From: Flavobacteriia bacterium
GTDB taxonomy: Bacteria > Bacteroidota > Bacteroidia > Flavobacteriales_D > Crocinitomicaceae
Length of the DNA: 9,420 nt
Assembly (NCBI GenBank): GCA_009925805.1
Contig: RFQF01000078.1
Location: forward strand, 1 to 9,420
Direction of reading: 5' to 3'
The translations under genes and the position numbers were made by a program. Of this stretch, positions 1-7,048 are shown one piece after another; the stretch's first letter is position 1; each line of letters begins with the position of its first letter. A model generated the notes under the pieces. The model saw only the letters and a list, made by a program, of their open reading frames with translations, had not been told where the DNA came from and ran no database searches.

Positions 1-306
1 ACGTGGCTCGGGTTTATGCGTGTGATGGGGTTCGCGTATTGCTATCACTATTTGAACTGGTTTAGCAAAACAGAGATTATTCAATGGCACAAAGTGCCCA
101 AGGTGCGTTTCATCGCAGTAATTGTACTATGGCTCGCGGCCTGCGGATTTTATCTTTACGATTATGGCCTTGGTTTGAGCGTGCTTTTCTTCTTAAGTTT
201 TACCCACGTGTTGTTGGAGTTTCCCTTGAACATCGTTTCTATTGTGGGCATTGGGAAGGAGGCCGGGGCCATATTCAAGCATGGGTTTAAGCCCATTAAA
301 TCTTAG
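1..306 (+). CDS. Partial multi-span membrane protein (3' end)
   Basis: The reading frame is open from the first base, so the gene begins upstream of the window; 101 C-terminal residues are visible. They hold a hydrophobic stretch near the start containing FAYCYHYLNWF, a likely membrane span at about visible residues 36-54, another at about 56-77, and a short polar tail. This is an integral membrane protein of unknown function. The HYLNWF segment followed by a Lys/Trp/His-rich loop resembles conserved uncharacterised membrane proteins I associate with Flavobacteriales, but that is recall and not a search. An internal ATG at base 16 is not needed as a start because the upstream codons continue the same hydrophobic pattern. 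The 3' end overlaps by 11 bp the end of the convergent PH-domain gene. Confidence 0.7.
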   Translation, partial: TWLGFMRVMGFAYCYHYLNWFSKTEIIQWHKVPKVRFIAVIVLWLAACGFYLYDYGLGLSVLFFLSFTHVLLEFPLNIVSIVGIGKEAGAIFKHGFKPIKS

Positions 307-709
307 CGCGCTGTTTTATTTCTTGGATGAATGCCGTTTCGTCGGCTGGAGAAATGAGGATTTCATCCCACTTTCCGTAATGCACCACAATTCCCTTCCA
401 TGCCGTCGATAATTTAAGTCCTGCATATAGACCGCTTTGCGGTTCGATTTTACGGATTTGTTCCAAATCAATGCGTTTCTTAAATCCCAAAAAATGACAA
501 ACCAATTGCGTTTCAGTGATGGTATAATAGGTGGTTTTAAGGATGGCAAGGAAAAACACGCCTAGGGCGAGCCATACGGCAAAGAGCGGCCATATTTCCA
601 CAAGGGAACCTTCTTCCATATAAACAACTAGCCCCACCAACGAATAAACGATTAGTACAAAAATCCAAACGAGCGGAAAGGTCCAATCGCGCTTAGACGC
701 GTAGCGCAT
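296..709 (-). CDS. Small membrane protein with bacterial PH (YyaB-like) domain
   Basis: A 137-residue protein with two predicted membrane spans (about residues 12-31 and 38-57) followed by a soluble C-terminal domain (about 58-134). The domain starts with YYTITETQLV, continues with GFKKRIDLEQIRKIEP and ends in a helix, the strand order and spacing expected of the bPH_4 (YyaB-like) bacterial PH domain. Such proteins are membrane-anchored with no defined biochemical role; no catalytic residues are visible. The ATG overlaps the TAA of glyA by one base (TAATG on the minus strand), so translation is probably coupled to glyA and the gene is the last of its operon. Its 3' end overlaps the convergent gene at 1-306 by 11 bp. 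The family call is from pattern recognition; the role is unknown. Confidence 0.8.
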   Translation of the reverse strand: MRYASKRDWTFPLVWIFVLIVYSLVGLVVYMEEGSLVEIWPLFAVWLALGVFFLAILKTTYYTITETQLVCHFLGFKKRIDLEQIRKIEPQSGLYAGLKLSTAWKGIVVHYGKWDEILISPADETAFIQEIKQRAKI

Positions 710-1977
710 TACCAGGTAAACAATGGTTTTTGCCCCATTAAATCTTGTACCTTCGATTGTAAGTTTTGTAGCGCATGGTCATCGGACCTTTGCGTCAGTG
801 CTGCGTCAATCAAATGCACAATCTCCACGATTTCCTGTTTTTGCACACCCCGCGAGGTAATGGCAGGTGTTCCAAGTCGAATCCCTGAAGTAACAAACGG
901 CGATTCTGTATCGAAGGGTACCATGTTTTTGTTGACCGTGATATGGGCTTTACCCAACGCGATTTCGGCATCCTTCCCGGTGATTCCTTTATTACGCAAG
1001 TCCAGAAGCATGCTGTGGTTGTCGGTACCGCCTGAGACAATGGCATACCCAAGTTTCATTAATTCTTCGGCCATAACTTGCGCATTCCTTTTTACGGATT
1101 CACCGTAGGTTTTAAACCCGGGTAAAAGGGCCTCTCCAAAGGCAACGGCTTTTGCAGCGATGACATGCTCCAAGGGACCACCTTGAATTCCGGGAAACAC
1201 GGCTGCATCTAACAAGGAAGCCATGGATTTTAAGTTCCCGTTATTCCATTTTAAACCGAAGGGATTGTCGAAATTATTCCGCATCATAATAATGCCTCCG
1301 CGCGGTCCACGCAGCGTTTTATGGGTGGTGGAGGTCACGATATGACAATGCGTCAACGGGTCATTCAGTAATTTCGCAGCAATTAATCCGGAAGGGTGGG
1401 AGATGTCCGCCAATACCAAGGCGCCCACTTCATCCGCGATTTGGCGAATTCTCGCATAATCCCAATCCCTGGAATAGGCTGAGGCGCCGCAAATGATCAT
1501 TTTTGGACGTTCCTTTCGAGCAGTTGCTTCCAGACTTTCGTAATCGAGCAGGCCGTCTTCTTCGCGCACGCCGTAGAAAAAGGGTTGGTACAATTTTCCC
1601 GAAAAATTCACAGGAGATCCGTGGGTTAAATGGCCCCCATGGGAAAGATTAAATCCCAGGATTTTATCCCCGGGGTTTAGGCAAGCCAGGTAAACCGCAG
1701 CATTCGCTTGAGCCCCGGAATGTGGCTGAACATTGGCCCAAGTGGCGCCAAAGAGCGCGCATAACCGATCGATGGCGAGTTGTTCTACCTGGTCCACAAT
1801 TTCGCACCCTCCGTAATACCGTTTTCCGGGAAGCCCCTCGGCATATTTGTTCGTCAGCACGCTACCCATGGCCCGCATGACATCGTTACTCACATAATTT
1901 TCACTGGCGATCAATTCGATGCCATCGGTTTGGCGAATGCGCTCCGCTTCTATTAAATCAAACAGTTCATTGTCCAT
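709..1977 (-). CDS. glyA: Serine hydroxymethyltransferase
   Basis: This PLP enzyme interconverts serine plus tetrahydrofolate with glycine plus 5,10-methylenetetrahydrofolate in the cytoplasm, feeding one-carbon metabolism. The 422-residue length is normal. Visible hallmarks are ELIASENYVS near residue 21, the RYYGGCE segment near 53-59, HSGAQAN near 86, ADISHPSGLIA near 190 with the cofactor-pairing Asp191, the PLP-lysine motif STTHKTLRGPRGG with Lys220, and SGGTDNH near 315. The stretch FPGIQGGPLEHVIAAKA (about 261-277) and the DISHPSG variant fit the Bacteroidota form of the enzyme. The start lies 11 bp inside the upstream epimerase gene, and the stop shares a base with the start of the PH-domain gene, so it sits mid-operon. 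No missing active-site residue was seen. Confidence 0.98.
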   Translation of the reverse strand: MDNELFDLIEAERIRQTDGIELIASENYVSNDVMRAMGSVLTNKYAEGLPGKRYYGGCEIVDQVEQLAIDRLCALFGATWANVQPHSGAQANAAVYLACLNPGDKILGFNLSHGGHLTHGSPVNFSGKLYQPFFYGVREEDGLLDYESLEATARKERPKMIICGASAYSRDWDYARIRQIADEVGALVLADISHPSGLIAAKLLNDPLTHCHIVTSTTHKTLRGPRGGIIMMRNNFDNPFGLKWNNGNLKSMASLLDAAVFPGIQGGPLEHVIAAKAVAFGEALLPGFKTYGESVKRNAQVMAEELMKLGYAIVSGGTDNHSMLLDLRNKGITGKDAEIALGKAHITVNKNMVPFDTESPFVTSGIRLGTPAITSRGVQKQEIVEIVHLIDAALTQRSDDHALQNLQSKVQDLMGQKPLFTW

Positions 1978-2830
1978 GGATTTCTGGATTTTTTATTTTT
2001 TGGAGTTGGGACAGTCCTGTTTTCAAGTCGGTTTCAGGTTTGAATCCGGTTAATTGAAACAGTTTCGAGGAAGATCCTATTCGCCGCTCAACCTCGTAAT
2101 CGTAGCGTTTTTTGGGAGCGTCGATGTAGTTAATTTCGGAAGAAGTATCCCAGACAATGGTTTGCAATCGAATGCACGCTTCGATTACATCGTCAATGTA
2201 GGTGAAATCACGGGTTTGCTGTCCGTTTCCGAATACCGTTAGGGGAGAATTTTCGATGGCTTGTTCGATGAATCGAGGAATTACCATGCGGTTGTCCTGG
2301 CGTTCTCCATACACGTTGAAAAAACGCAGAGCAATGGTGTTGAGCCCGGTTTCTTCAAAATGGCTGGCCAAATAAATTTCATTGTAGCGTTTCGCCATGG
2401 CGTAGGAAGTGCGTGGGTCAACTAATACATCTTCGCTCAGGGCGGTTTTCACAATCGCTGAGTGGCTGTATATTCCGCTGGTGGAAGCATAAAAAAGTTG
2501 TTTTACGCCTTGTTCCAGCGCAGCATTCACTACGTTGCGCGTTCCTATGACTTCAACATCCATCGTTTCTACCGGGTGATCTGCGACAACGTCTACCCCT
2601 AAAACCGCTGCAAAATGGTACACGGTATCAACCCCATGCATGCACGCATTTACTTGGGCAGCATCGCGCACATCCCCGAGATGAAATTCAATCGATTCCA
2701 GCACGCTTTCCGGAAGTTTGTTTCCCCGCAACAGGTTATCTAGAACGACGACTTCATGGCCCAATTCCACCAACCTAACAACAAGATGGCTCCCAATGAA
2801 CCCTGCCCCTCCGGTTACGAGAACTTTCAT
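1967..2830 (-). CDS. NAD-dependent epimerase/dehydratase (short C-terminal domain)
   Basis: An extended short-chain dehydrogenase acting on nucleotide sugars. The N-terminal Rossmann motif GGAGFIGSHL (residues 7-16) binds NAD; AAVLGVD (74-80), the Ser/Thr at STS (116-118) and the YAMAK motif (Tyr143, Lys147) form the usual catalytic set; RFFNVYGERQDN (169-180) and RDFTYIDDVIEACI (207-220) are the expected C-terminal landmarks. At 287 residues it is short for the family, roughly 310-330. The segment after RDFTYIDD normally carries a strand like FNIGSG and the helix following it; here the sequence goes straight from EACIRL to QTIVWDTSSEINYID, as if about 25 residues were lost in frame. Substrate cannot be assigned; UDP- or GDP-sugar epimerisation is likely. 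A near-match to the Bacteroidota -7 box (GATATTTG, 2849-2856 on this strand) lies 18 bp upstream. The 3' end overlaps glyA by 11 bp. Confidence 0.9.
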   Translation of the reverse strand: MKVLVTGGAGFIGSHLVVRLVELGHEVVVLDNLLRGNKLPESVLESIEFHLGDVRDAAQVNACMHGVDTVYHFAAVLGVDVVADHPVETMDVEVIGTRNVVNAALEQGVKQLFYASTSGIYSHSAIVKTALSEDVLVDPRTSYAMAKRYNEIYLASHFEETGLNTIALRFFNVYGERQDNRMVIPRFIEQAIENSPLTVFGNGQQTRDFTYIDDVIEACIRLQTIVWDTSSEINYIDAPKKRYDYEVERRIGSSSKLFQLTGFKPETDLKTGLSQLQKIKNPEIHGQ

Positions 2831-2871
2831 TTCGTTCTAATTTATTTACAAATATCCTAAATTCCATGCAA

Positions 2872-3633
2872 TTATGGAAGGATACGGCATGCGGAATGAA
2901 ACTTGTGCGTAATTTCTTGCAATTCATCGTTCCAAATATCCCCTTGATCAATTCGATCCTTCCGTACCCTGCCCGATGCATGAATAACTTCCTGCGCATT
3001 TAGCGCGATGGCTACATGGGTTATTTTTCCTGCCGGATTTTGAAAAAACAGGAGATCGTCTTCCCGTAATTCTTGAAGGTCTATCAAGTTTCCTGCGCTT
3101 TGCTGGTCTTTTGCGTCCCGAGGAAGGTTGTATCCGAAGCTTTTAAAATACAGTTGCGATAATCCGGAGCAGTCGATTCCAAAACTACTTTTTCCTCCCC
3201 ATAAATAGGGAACATTGAGCATCATGGATAATAAAGATTCTTTGGGATGCTGCGAGGAATCGAGGCATTCAAAACGATCTTTCCCAAGCATAAATGTTTC
3301 GTTTGAACCGAGGTAGCTGCCTGCGGGAATACACATTTTACCCCACGGACTTTTTACAGTTTGCATAAAGGATAGGGCAAGTCGGCGTTCATCGTGCCAT
3401 CGTTGCACTTCTTTCTCGCTAAGACCGATGAGGTGCCTTCGATCGACATAACCGCTGTAGCCATCCGTTAACGATTGGATCTCAATCCAATGGGCACGTT
3501 GGGAAAGCACTTCGAAGGTTTCTCCAAAAACCAATTGGGTAACCATTTCTGAGCGGTCGCTTTCTTCGTAGCGTACTGCTCCTACGGGCGCATGGCAAAA
3601 CCCAAATTTTTGGTGAGGTAAAAGGAGTTGCAT
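2872..3633 (-). CDS. SH3-like plus NlpC/P60 (C40) peptidoglycan endopeptidase
   Basis: A 253-residue cysteine peptidase. An N-terminal bacterial SH3-like region (about residues 10-70) has the pattern PVGAVRYEESDRSEMVTQLVFGE. The C-terminal NlpC/P60 domain (about 135-250) carries YLWGGKSSFGIDCSG with catalytic Cys155, THVAI with His206, and IHASGRV with His218 as third residue; the 51- and 12-residue spacings fit the family. The architecture resembles YkfC-type gamma-D-glutamyl-L-diamino acid endopeptidases, which cut murein peptides during recycling. There is no signal peptide, so a cytoplasmic role on imported peptides is the likely reading, though the exact cleavage is inferred. It is the first gene of the leftward block, followed after 41 bp by the epimerase. 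Its upstream region holds TATTTTTA (3651-3658, minus strand), one base from TAnnTTTG, 18 bp before the ATG. Confidence 0.93.
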   Translation of the reverse strand: MQLLLPHQKFGFCHAPVGAVRYEESDRSEMVTQLVFGETFEVLSQRAHWIEIQSLTDGYSGYVDRRHLIGLSEKEVQRWHDERRLALSFMQTVKSPWGKMCIPAGSYLGSNETFMLGKDRFECLDSSQHPKESLLSMMLNVPYLWGGKSSFGIDCSGLSQLYFKSFGYNLPRDAKDQQSAGNLIDLQELREDDLLFFQNPAGKITHVAIALNAQEVIHASGRVRKDRIDQGDIWNDELQEITHKFHSACRILP

Positions 3634-3680
3634 GAGGTGGTTTTAGGAGGTAAAAATACATAGAGCGCGAGAATAATCCT

Positions 3681-3688
3681 TACTTTTG
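3681..3688 (+). promoter_or_regulatory. Bacteroidota-type -7 promoter element for surE
   Basis: TACTTTTG matches the Bacteroidota housekeeping -7 consensus TAnnTTTG at every fixed position. It ends only 7 bp before the surE ATG at 3696, so transcription probably starts within a few bases of the start codon and gives a leaderless or nearly leaderless mRNA. No TTG-type -33 element is evident at the usual distance, which lowers confidence. The 62-bp region also has to serve the divergent NlpC/P60 gene. Confidence 0.5.
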
Positions 3689-3695
3689 TTTCACC

Positions 3696-4466
3696 ATGGA
3701 ATCAAACGCAAAATTAATTTTAGTAACCAACGATGATAGTGTAAATGCCAAGGGTATTCAGTCATTGGTAAAAATGGCTTCGCCTTTGGGTAGGGTGGTG
3801 GTGGTCGCTCCGGATAAACCTCAAAGCGGAATGGGTCATGCAATTACCATCAACGATCCTATTCGGATGAATCGGGTGGAAATGTTTGGTGAAGTAGAGG
3901 CATACGCTACAACAGGTACGCCCGTTGATTGTGTTAAATTGGCCATTTACGAAATCCTAGGTCAAAAGCCGGATTTGGTAGTATCAGGCATCAACCATGG
4001 AGAGAATTCTTCCACCAATGTATTGTATTCAGGGACAATGTCTGCGGCTATCGAGGGAGCGATGGAAGGGTTACCTTCGATTGGTTTTTCCTTGGCCAAT
4101 TATGCCCATGATGCCGATTTTATGCAGTATGAACCCTTTGTAAGTAAAATTATAAAGCATGCCCTAACCCAGGGGATGCCCAAGCATACGTGCTTTAATG
4201 TGAATATACCCAACCTGGCAAACGATGCCATTCAAGGGATTAAGTTTTGTACTCAAGCACATGCTTTTTGGGCAGATCGTTTCGACCGCAGGATCGATCA
4301 GTTTGGGCGACCTTATTTTTGGCTTACGGGTGAATTTGGGGAAGTGAACCCTACTGAGGATTCCGATTTACACGCTTTGGCCGCGGGATTCATAAGTATT
4401 GTCCCCACGCAATTTGATTTAACGAATTATGCGGTATACGAATCTTGTAAATCCCTTAACCTATGA
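3696..4466 (+). CDS. surE: 5'/3'-nucleotidase SurE
   Basis: SurE dephosphorylates 5'- and 3'-nucleoside monophosphates (some homologues also short polyphosphate) with a divalent metal, in the cytoplasm. The 256-residue protein has the full metal site: LVTNDD with Asp13 and Asp14, Ser44 in PQSGMGHAI, and Asn100 in SGINHGEN; YSGTMSAAIEGAMEG (111-125) follows as expected, then FNVNIPN (167-173). The residue after the Asp pair is Ser where Gly is usual, a mild variation next to the metal site. The first ATG after the TACTTTTG element was chosen as start. It leads the rightward envelope operon; its TGA overlaps the next start as ATGA, so the two are probably translationally coupled. Confidence 0.97.
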   Translation: MESNAKLILVTNDDSVNAKGIQSLVKMASPLGRVVVVAPDKPQSGMGHAITINDPIRMNRVEMFGEVEAYATTGTPVDCVKLAIYEILGQKPDLVVSGINHGENSSTNVLYSGTMSAAIEGAMEGLPSIGFSLANYAHDADFMQYEPFVSKIIKHALTQGMPKHTCFNVNIPNLANDAIQGIKFCTQAHAFWADRFDRRIDQFGRPYFWLTGEFGEVNPTEDSDLHALAAGFISIVPTQFDLTNYAVYESCKSLNL

Positions 4467-4759
4467 ATCAATTTAAGGAAACAGTTGCTGGAATGGGCAT
4501 TGGTTTCGCCACTTTGCTGTTCAGCGTCCCTTTGGTTTTATGGATTATGGCTATGGCTTATTCCTACGAGTTTACTTATTTTTGGAAGCAATTTGTAACG
4601 TATTCGGTTTACACCAGTAAATACCTATCGTTGGGATGCATTCCGAATTTATTCTGGTTTTATTTCTTTTTAAATCGAGAGCGCTGGGCCGTAGCTCGTG
4701 GGGTTATTTTTTCTGTGTTACTGTTGGTACCCTACGCCATATATGTTAACTTTTTATAG
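4463..4759 (+). CDS. Small three-span membrane protein, unknown function
   Basis: A 98-residue hydrophobic protein with likely membrane spans at about residues 9-33, 50-70 and 77-97. An aromatic-rich stretch (SYEFTYFWKQF) follows the first span and a basic Asn-Arg-Glu-Arg loop precedes the third. I do not recognise a family, and there are no catalytic motifs. Evidence that it is real: it overlaps surE by ATGA, ends 2 bp before the lpxB start, has a consistent transmembrane pattern, and fills the space between two certain genes. Its place directly before lpxB suggests an envelope role, but this is only guilt by association. Confidence 0.8.
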   Translation: MNQFKETVAGMGIGFATLLFSVPLVLWIMAMAYSYEFTYFWKQFVTYSVYTSKYLSLGCIPNLFWFYFFLNRERWAVARGVIFSVLLLVPYAIYVNFL

Positions 4760-4761
4760 TA

Positions 4762-5877
4762 ATGGCGAAAAAGCGCGTTTTTATTATATGTGGGGAAGCT
4801 TCTGGGGATTTACACGCAGCAAACCTGGTCAAGGAATGGAAGCTGCAGGACTCCAATACGGAATTCAAGGCCTGGGGAGGAGATCGATTACTGGGAGAGC
4901 AAGTTGAAGTAAAAAAGCACATTCGAGAACTTTCTTTTATGGGATTCGTGGAAGTGGTGAAACACCTTTTTACGATTTACAAGAATTTCAGAGAATGCAA
5001 GAAATTTCTTACCACGTATCGTCCCGATGCATTAATTCTGGTAGATTTCCCCGGATTTAATTTAAGAATGGCTCGCTGGGCAAAGGAGCATGGAATGAAA
5101 GTCATATACTACATTTCGCCGCAGCTTTGGGCTTGGAAACAGGGGCGCATAAAACAGGTAAAAAAATATGTGGATCACATGTACTGTATTTTGCCATTTG
5201 AACCTGCATTCTATCAAAAATTCAATTATACCGTGAAATATTTTGGACACCCATTGTTAGATGAGGTTCATCGTTTTCGCATGGAAAATACACCCTTGGA
5301 TCTCGGAGAAAAACCAGTTATGGCACTGCTACCGGGGAGTAGAGAACAAGAGATTCGACGAAAGCTTCCGATTATGTTGGCGGCGGCCAGATCGTTTCCC
5401 GAGTACCAAGTTGTGGTTGCATGTTCGAATCAAATTTCAGAAGATCTTTATAACGAATTTGATCTTAAGGATGTTCGATTGATTTTTGGACAAACATATG
5501 GTGTGCTTCAGGCGGCAAAAATTGCAGCCGTTACCTCAGGAACCGCAACCCTGGAAACAGCTTTGTTTCAAGTGCCTCAGGTAGTGTGCTATCGAAGCAA
5601 TGGCCTCTCGTATTGGATCGCCAAACAAGTAGTTAAAATTCAATATATTTCTCTGGTGAACCTCATCCTAAATGACAGGTTGGTCGTTGAGCTTATTCAA
5701 CACGAATGTACCCAGGAGCGCATTCAAGCTGAATTGGAAAAAATTATTGGCGACGAAAACTATCGAAACTCCATGATATCGGGATATAAGCGTTTGACCT
5801 TGGAGTTGGGAAATCATGGGGCGAGTCGCAGAATTGCTCAAAGCATGTTGGAAACCTTTGAAGGAATAATTAAGTAA
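4762..5877 (+). CDS. lpxB: Lipid-A-disaccharide synthase
   Basis: This GT19 peripheral membrane glycosyltransferase joins 2,3-diacylglucosamine 1-phosphate (lipid X) with UDP-diacylglucosamine to make the lipid A disaccharide, on the inner face of the cytoplasmic membrane. The 371-residue length is normal. Hallmarks in order: GEASGDLHAANL (11-22), SFMGFVEVVKH (58-68), VDFPGFNLRMARWAK (94-108, with Asp95 the candidate catalytic base), YYISPQLWAWKQGRIKQV (116-133), FGHPLLDEV (161-169), LLPGSREQEIRRKLP (189-203) and TSGTATLETAL (258-268). No key segment is missing. It starts 2 bp after the small membrane protein and ends 8 bp before the SpoIID-domain gene. The start codon sits in TAGTAATGG, consistent with re-initiation after the upstream stop. 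Confidence 0.98.
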   Translation: MAKKRVFIICGEASGDLHAANLVKEWKLQDSNTEFKAWGGDRLLGEQVEVKKHIRELSFMGFVEVVKHLFTIYKNFRECKKFLTTYRPDALILVDFPGFNLRMARWAKEHGMKVIYYISPQLWAWKQGRIKQVKKYVDHMYCILPFEPAFYQKFNYTVKYFGHPLLDEVHRFRMENTPLDLGEKPVMALLPGSREQEIRRKLPIMLAAARSFPEYQVVVACSNQISEDLYNEFDLKDVRLIFGQTYGVLQAAKIAAVTSGTATLETALFQVPQVVCYRSNGLSYWIAKQVVKIQYISLVNLILNDRLVVELIQHECTQERIQAELEKIIGDENYRNSMISGYKRLTLELGNHGASRRIAQSMLETFEGIIK

Positions 5878-5885
5878 AAGGCTGC

Positions 5886-7046
5886 ATGCTACGAACGTTG
5901 TGCGGATGTTTTATAGGGATTTTTGTTTATTTATCGGGTTTAACTCAGACAATCCGAATTGGGATATCTCCAACCAAAAAGTTCACGCACATCAAATTCA
6001 ATAATGCAACTGCCTCTTACGCTGTAGTAGCAGATTCCTTTTTGGTGGGCTATTTGAATAAAAATAACTCCCTAGAAGTCTTGTTGGGGACGAAGGGAAA
6101 AGTAGATTTATTGTTTTCTGAAAATCGTAAAAAGGGTTTTAGTAAAGTGAAACTCATTGCAGTGAGCTTGAATCATTCCTTGGATTTTTCATCGATTAGC
6201 CCAGTATTTAAATCGAAAGGATTCGAAGGTGATTTTGAAATAACCGCGCTATCTGATAGGTTGTTGGTAGTTAATGAGGTGGATACCGAAACCTATCTTG
6301 AGGGAGTTTTAGAGTCGGAAGGCGGGGAAGGCCAACCTATGGAATACTATAAAGTTCAAGCGATAATCAGCCGAACTTTTGCGAGAAGGGCCTTTGATAA
6401 ACATTCAACAGAAGGTTTTAATCTTTGCAATCAAGTGCATTGCCAAGCATACCTTCACAAAAGGATGGGCAGTTCGATGATCGATAGTGCAGTGAATCAA
6501 ACAAAAAACCAAGTGTTATTTACCCAAGACGGAGCCTTTGCACCCACTTTTTTTAGCGCGAATTGTGGGGGTGAAACCTGTAATCCGGCGTTTGTTTGGA
6601 ACGAAGAAATGGAGGGCTTAGTCCCGTTGCGAGATACCTTTTGCACTAAAACCAAACAGGCTACTTGGGTAAAAACGCTGGACCCTACCGTATGGAAAAC
6701 ATTTTTTGTAGAGAAGTACGCCTTTCCCGTTGATGACTCCGTAAGTTATCATTATTTATTTCACCAAGAATTGAATCATAGAAAAGCATTTTTCATTCAT
6801 CCAGGCTATGGAATTCCAATGCGTGATATTCGTGAAAAATTTGAGTTGAAATCCTCGTATTTTTCCGTAAAGTTGGAAAATAATCAAGTGGTTTTGCACG
6901 GGAAAGGATACGGACACGGAGTTGGTTTGTGTCAAGAAGGAGCAATGGCCATGGCCAAAAAAGGGTTTTATTACACGCAAATACTAGGATATTACTTTCC
7001 AAACTTTCACTTGGAAATTATTGGGGAAGCGAATCGCTGGGAATAA
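5886..7046 (+). CDS. SpoIID/LytB-domain secreted protein
   Basis: A 386-residue exported protein. Residues 1 to about 21 form a signal peptide (hydrophobic core GCFIGIFVYLSGL). The SpoIID/LytB domain follows: YLEGVLESEGGEGQP (137-151) places a glutamate, Glu145, where SpoIID has its catalytic Glu; YYKVQAIISRTFA (154-166) is the helix after it; LCNQVHCQAY (180-189) and SANCGGETC (224-232) carry the cysteines and histidine typical of the metal-binding region; GKGYGHGVGLCQEGAMAMA (339-357) and ILGYYFPN (366-373) close the domain. SpoIID proteins are lytic transglycosylases that act on glycan strands lacking stem peptides; the same activity in this non-sporulating lineage is an inference. It is the last gene of the surE-lpxB operon, 8 bp after lpxB, and its end overlaps the convergent ftsB-like gene by 29 bp. 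Confidence 0.92.
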   Translation: MLRTLCGCFIGIFVYLSGLTQTIRIGISPTKKFTHIKFNNATASYAVVADSFLVGYLNKNNSLEVLLGTKGKVDLLFSENRKKGFSKVKLIAVSLNHSLDFSSISPVFKSKGFEGDFEITALSDRLLVVNEVDTETYLEGVLESEGGEGQPMEYYKVQAIISRTFARRAFDKHSTEGFNLCNQVHCQAYLHKRMGSSMIDSAVNQTKNQVLFTQDGAFAPTFFSANCGGETCNPAFVWNEEMEGLVPLRDTFCTKTKQATWVKTLDPTVWKTFFVEKYAFPVDDSVSYHYLFHQELNHRKAFFIHPGYGIPMRDIREKFELKSSYFSVKLENNQVVLHGKGYGHGVGLCQEGAMAMAKKGFYYTQILGYYFPNFHLEIIGEANRWE

Positions 7047-7048
7047 TT
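7016..7048. other. Symmetric hairpin spanning a convergent gene overlap
   Basis: AATTATT (7016-7022) pairs perfectly with AATAATT (7042-7048). Inside, AGCG (7028-7031) pairs with CGCT (7035-7038) around a 3-base loop, and a purine-rich unpaired region separates the two stems. The structure covers the 29-bp overlap between the SpoIID gene and the ftsB-like gene almost exactly and can form on transcripts from either strand. No clear U-run follows on either side, so a bidirectional intrinsic terminator is possible but unproven. Confidence 0.3.

Noticed and set aside
281..296. Hairpin ATGGG-TTTAAG-CCCAT at the end of the first gene, as a possible terminator.
   Set aside because: Only five pairs plus a wobble, lying inside coding sequence, with no U-run on either strand.
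860..1108. Open frame of 82 codons on the plus strand, antisense to glyA.
   Set aside because: It is a shadow of a certain gene; the product shows no domain, and it has no start context of its own.
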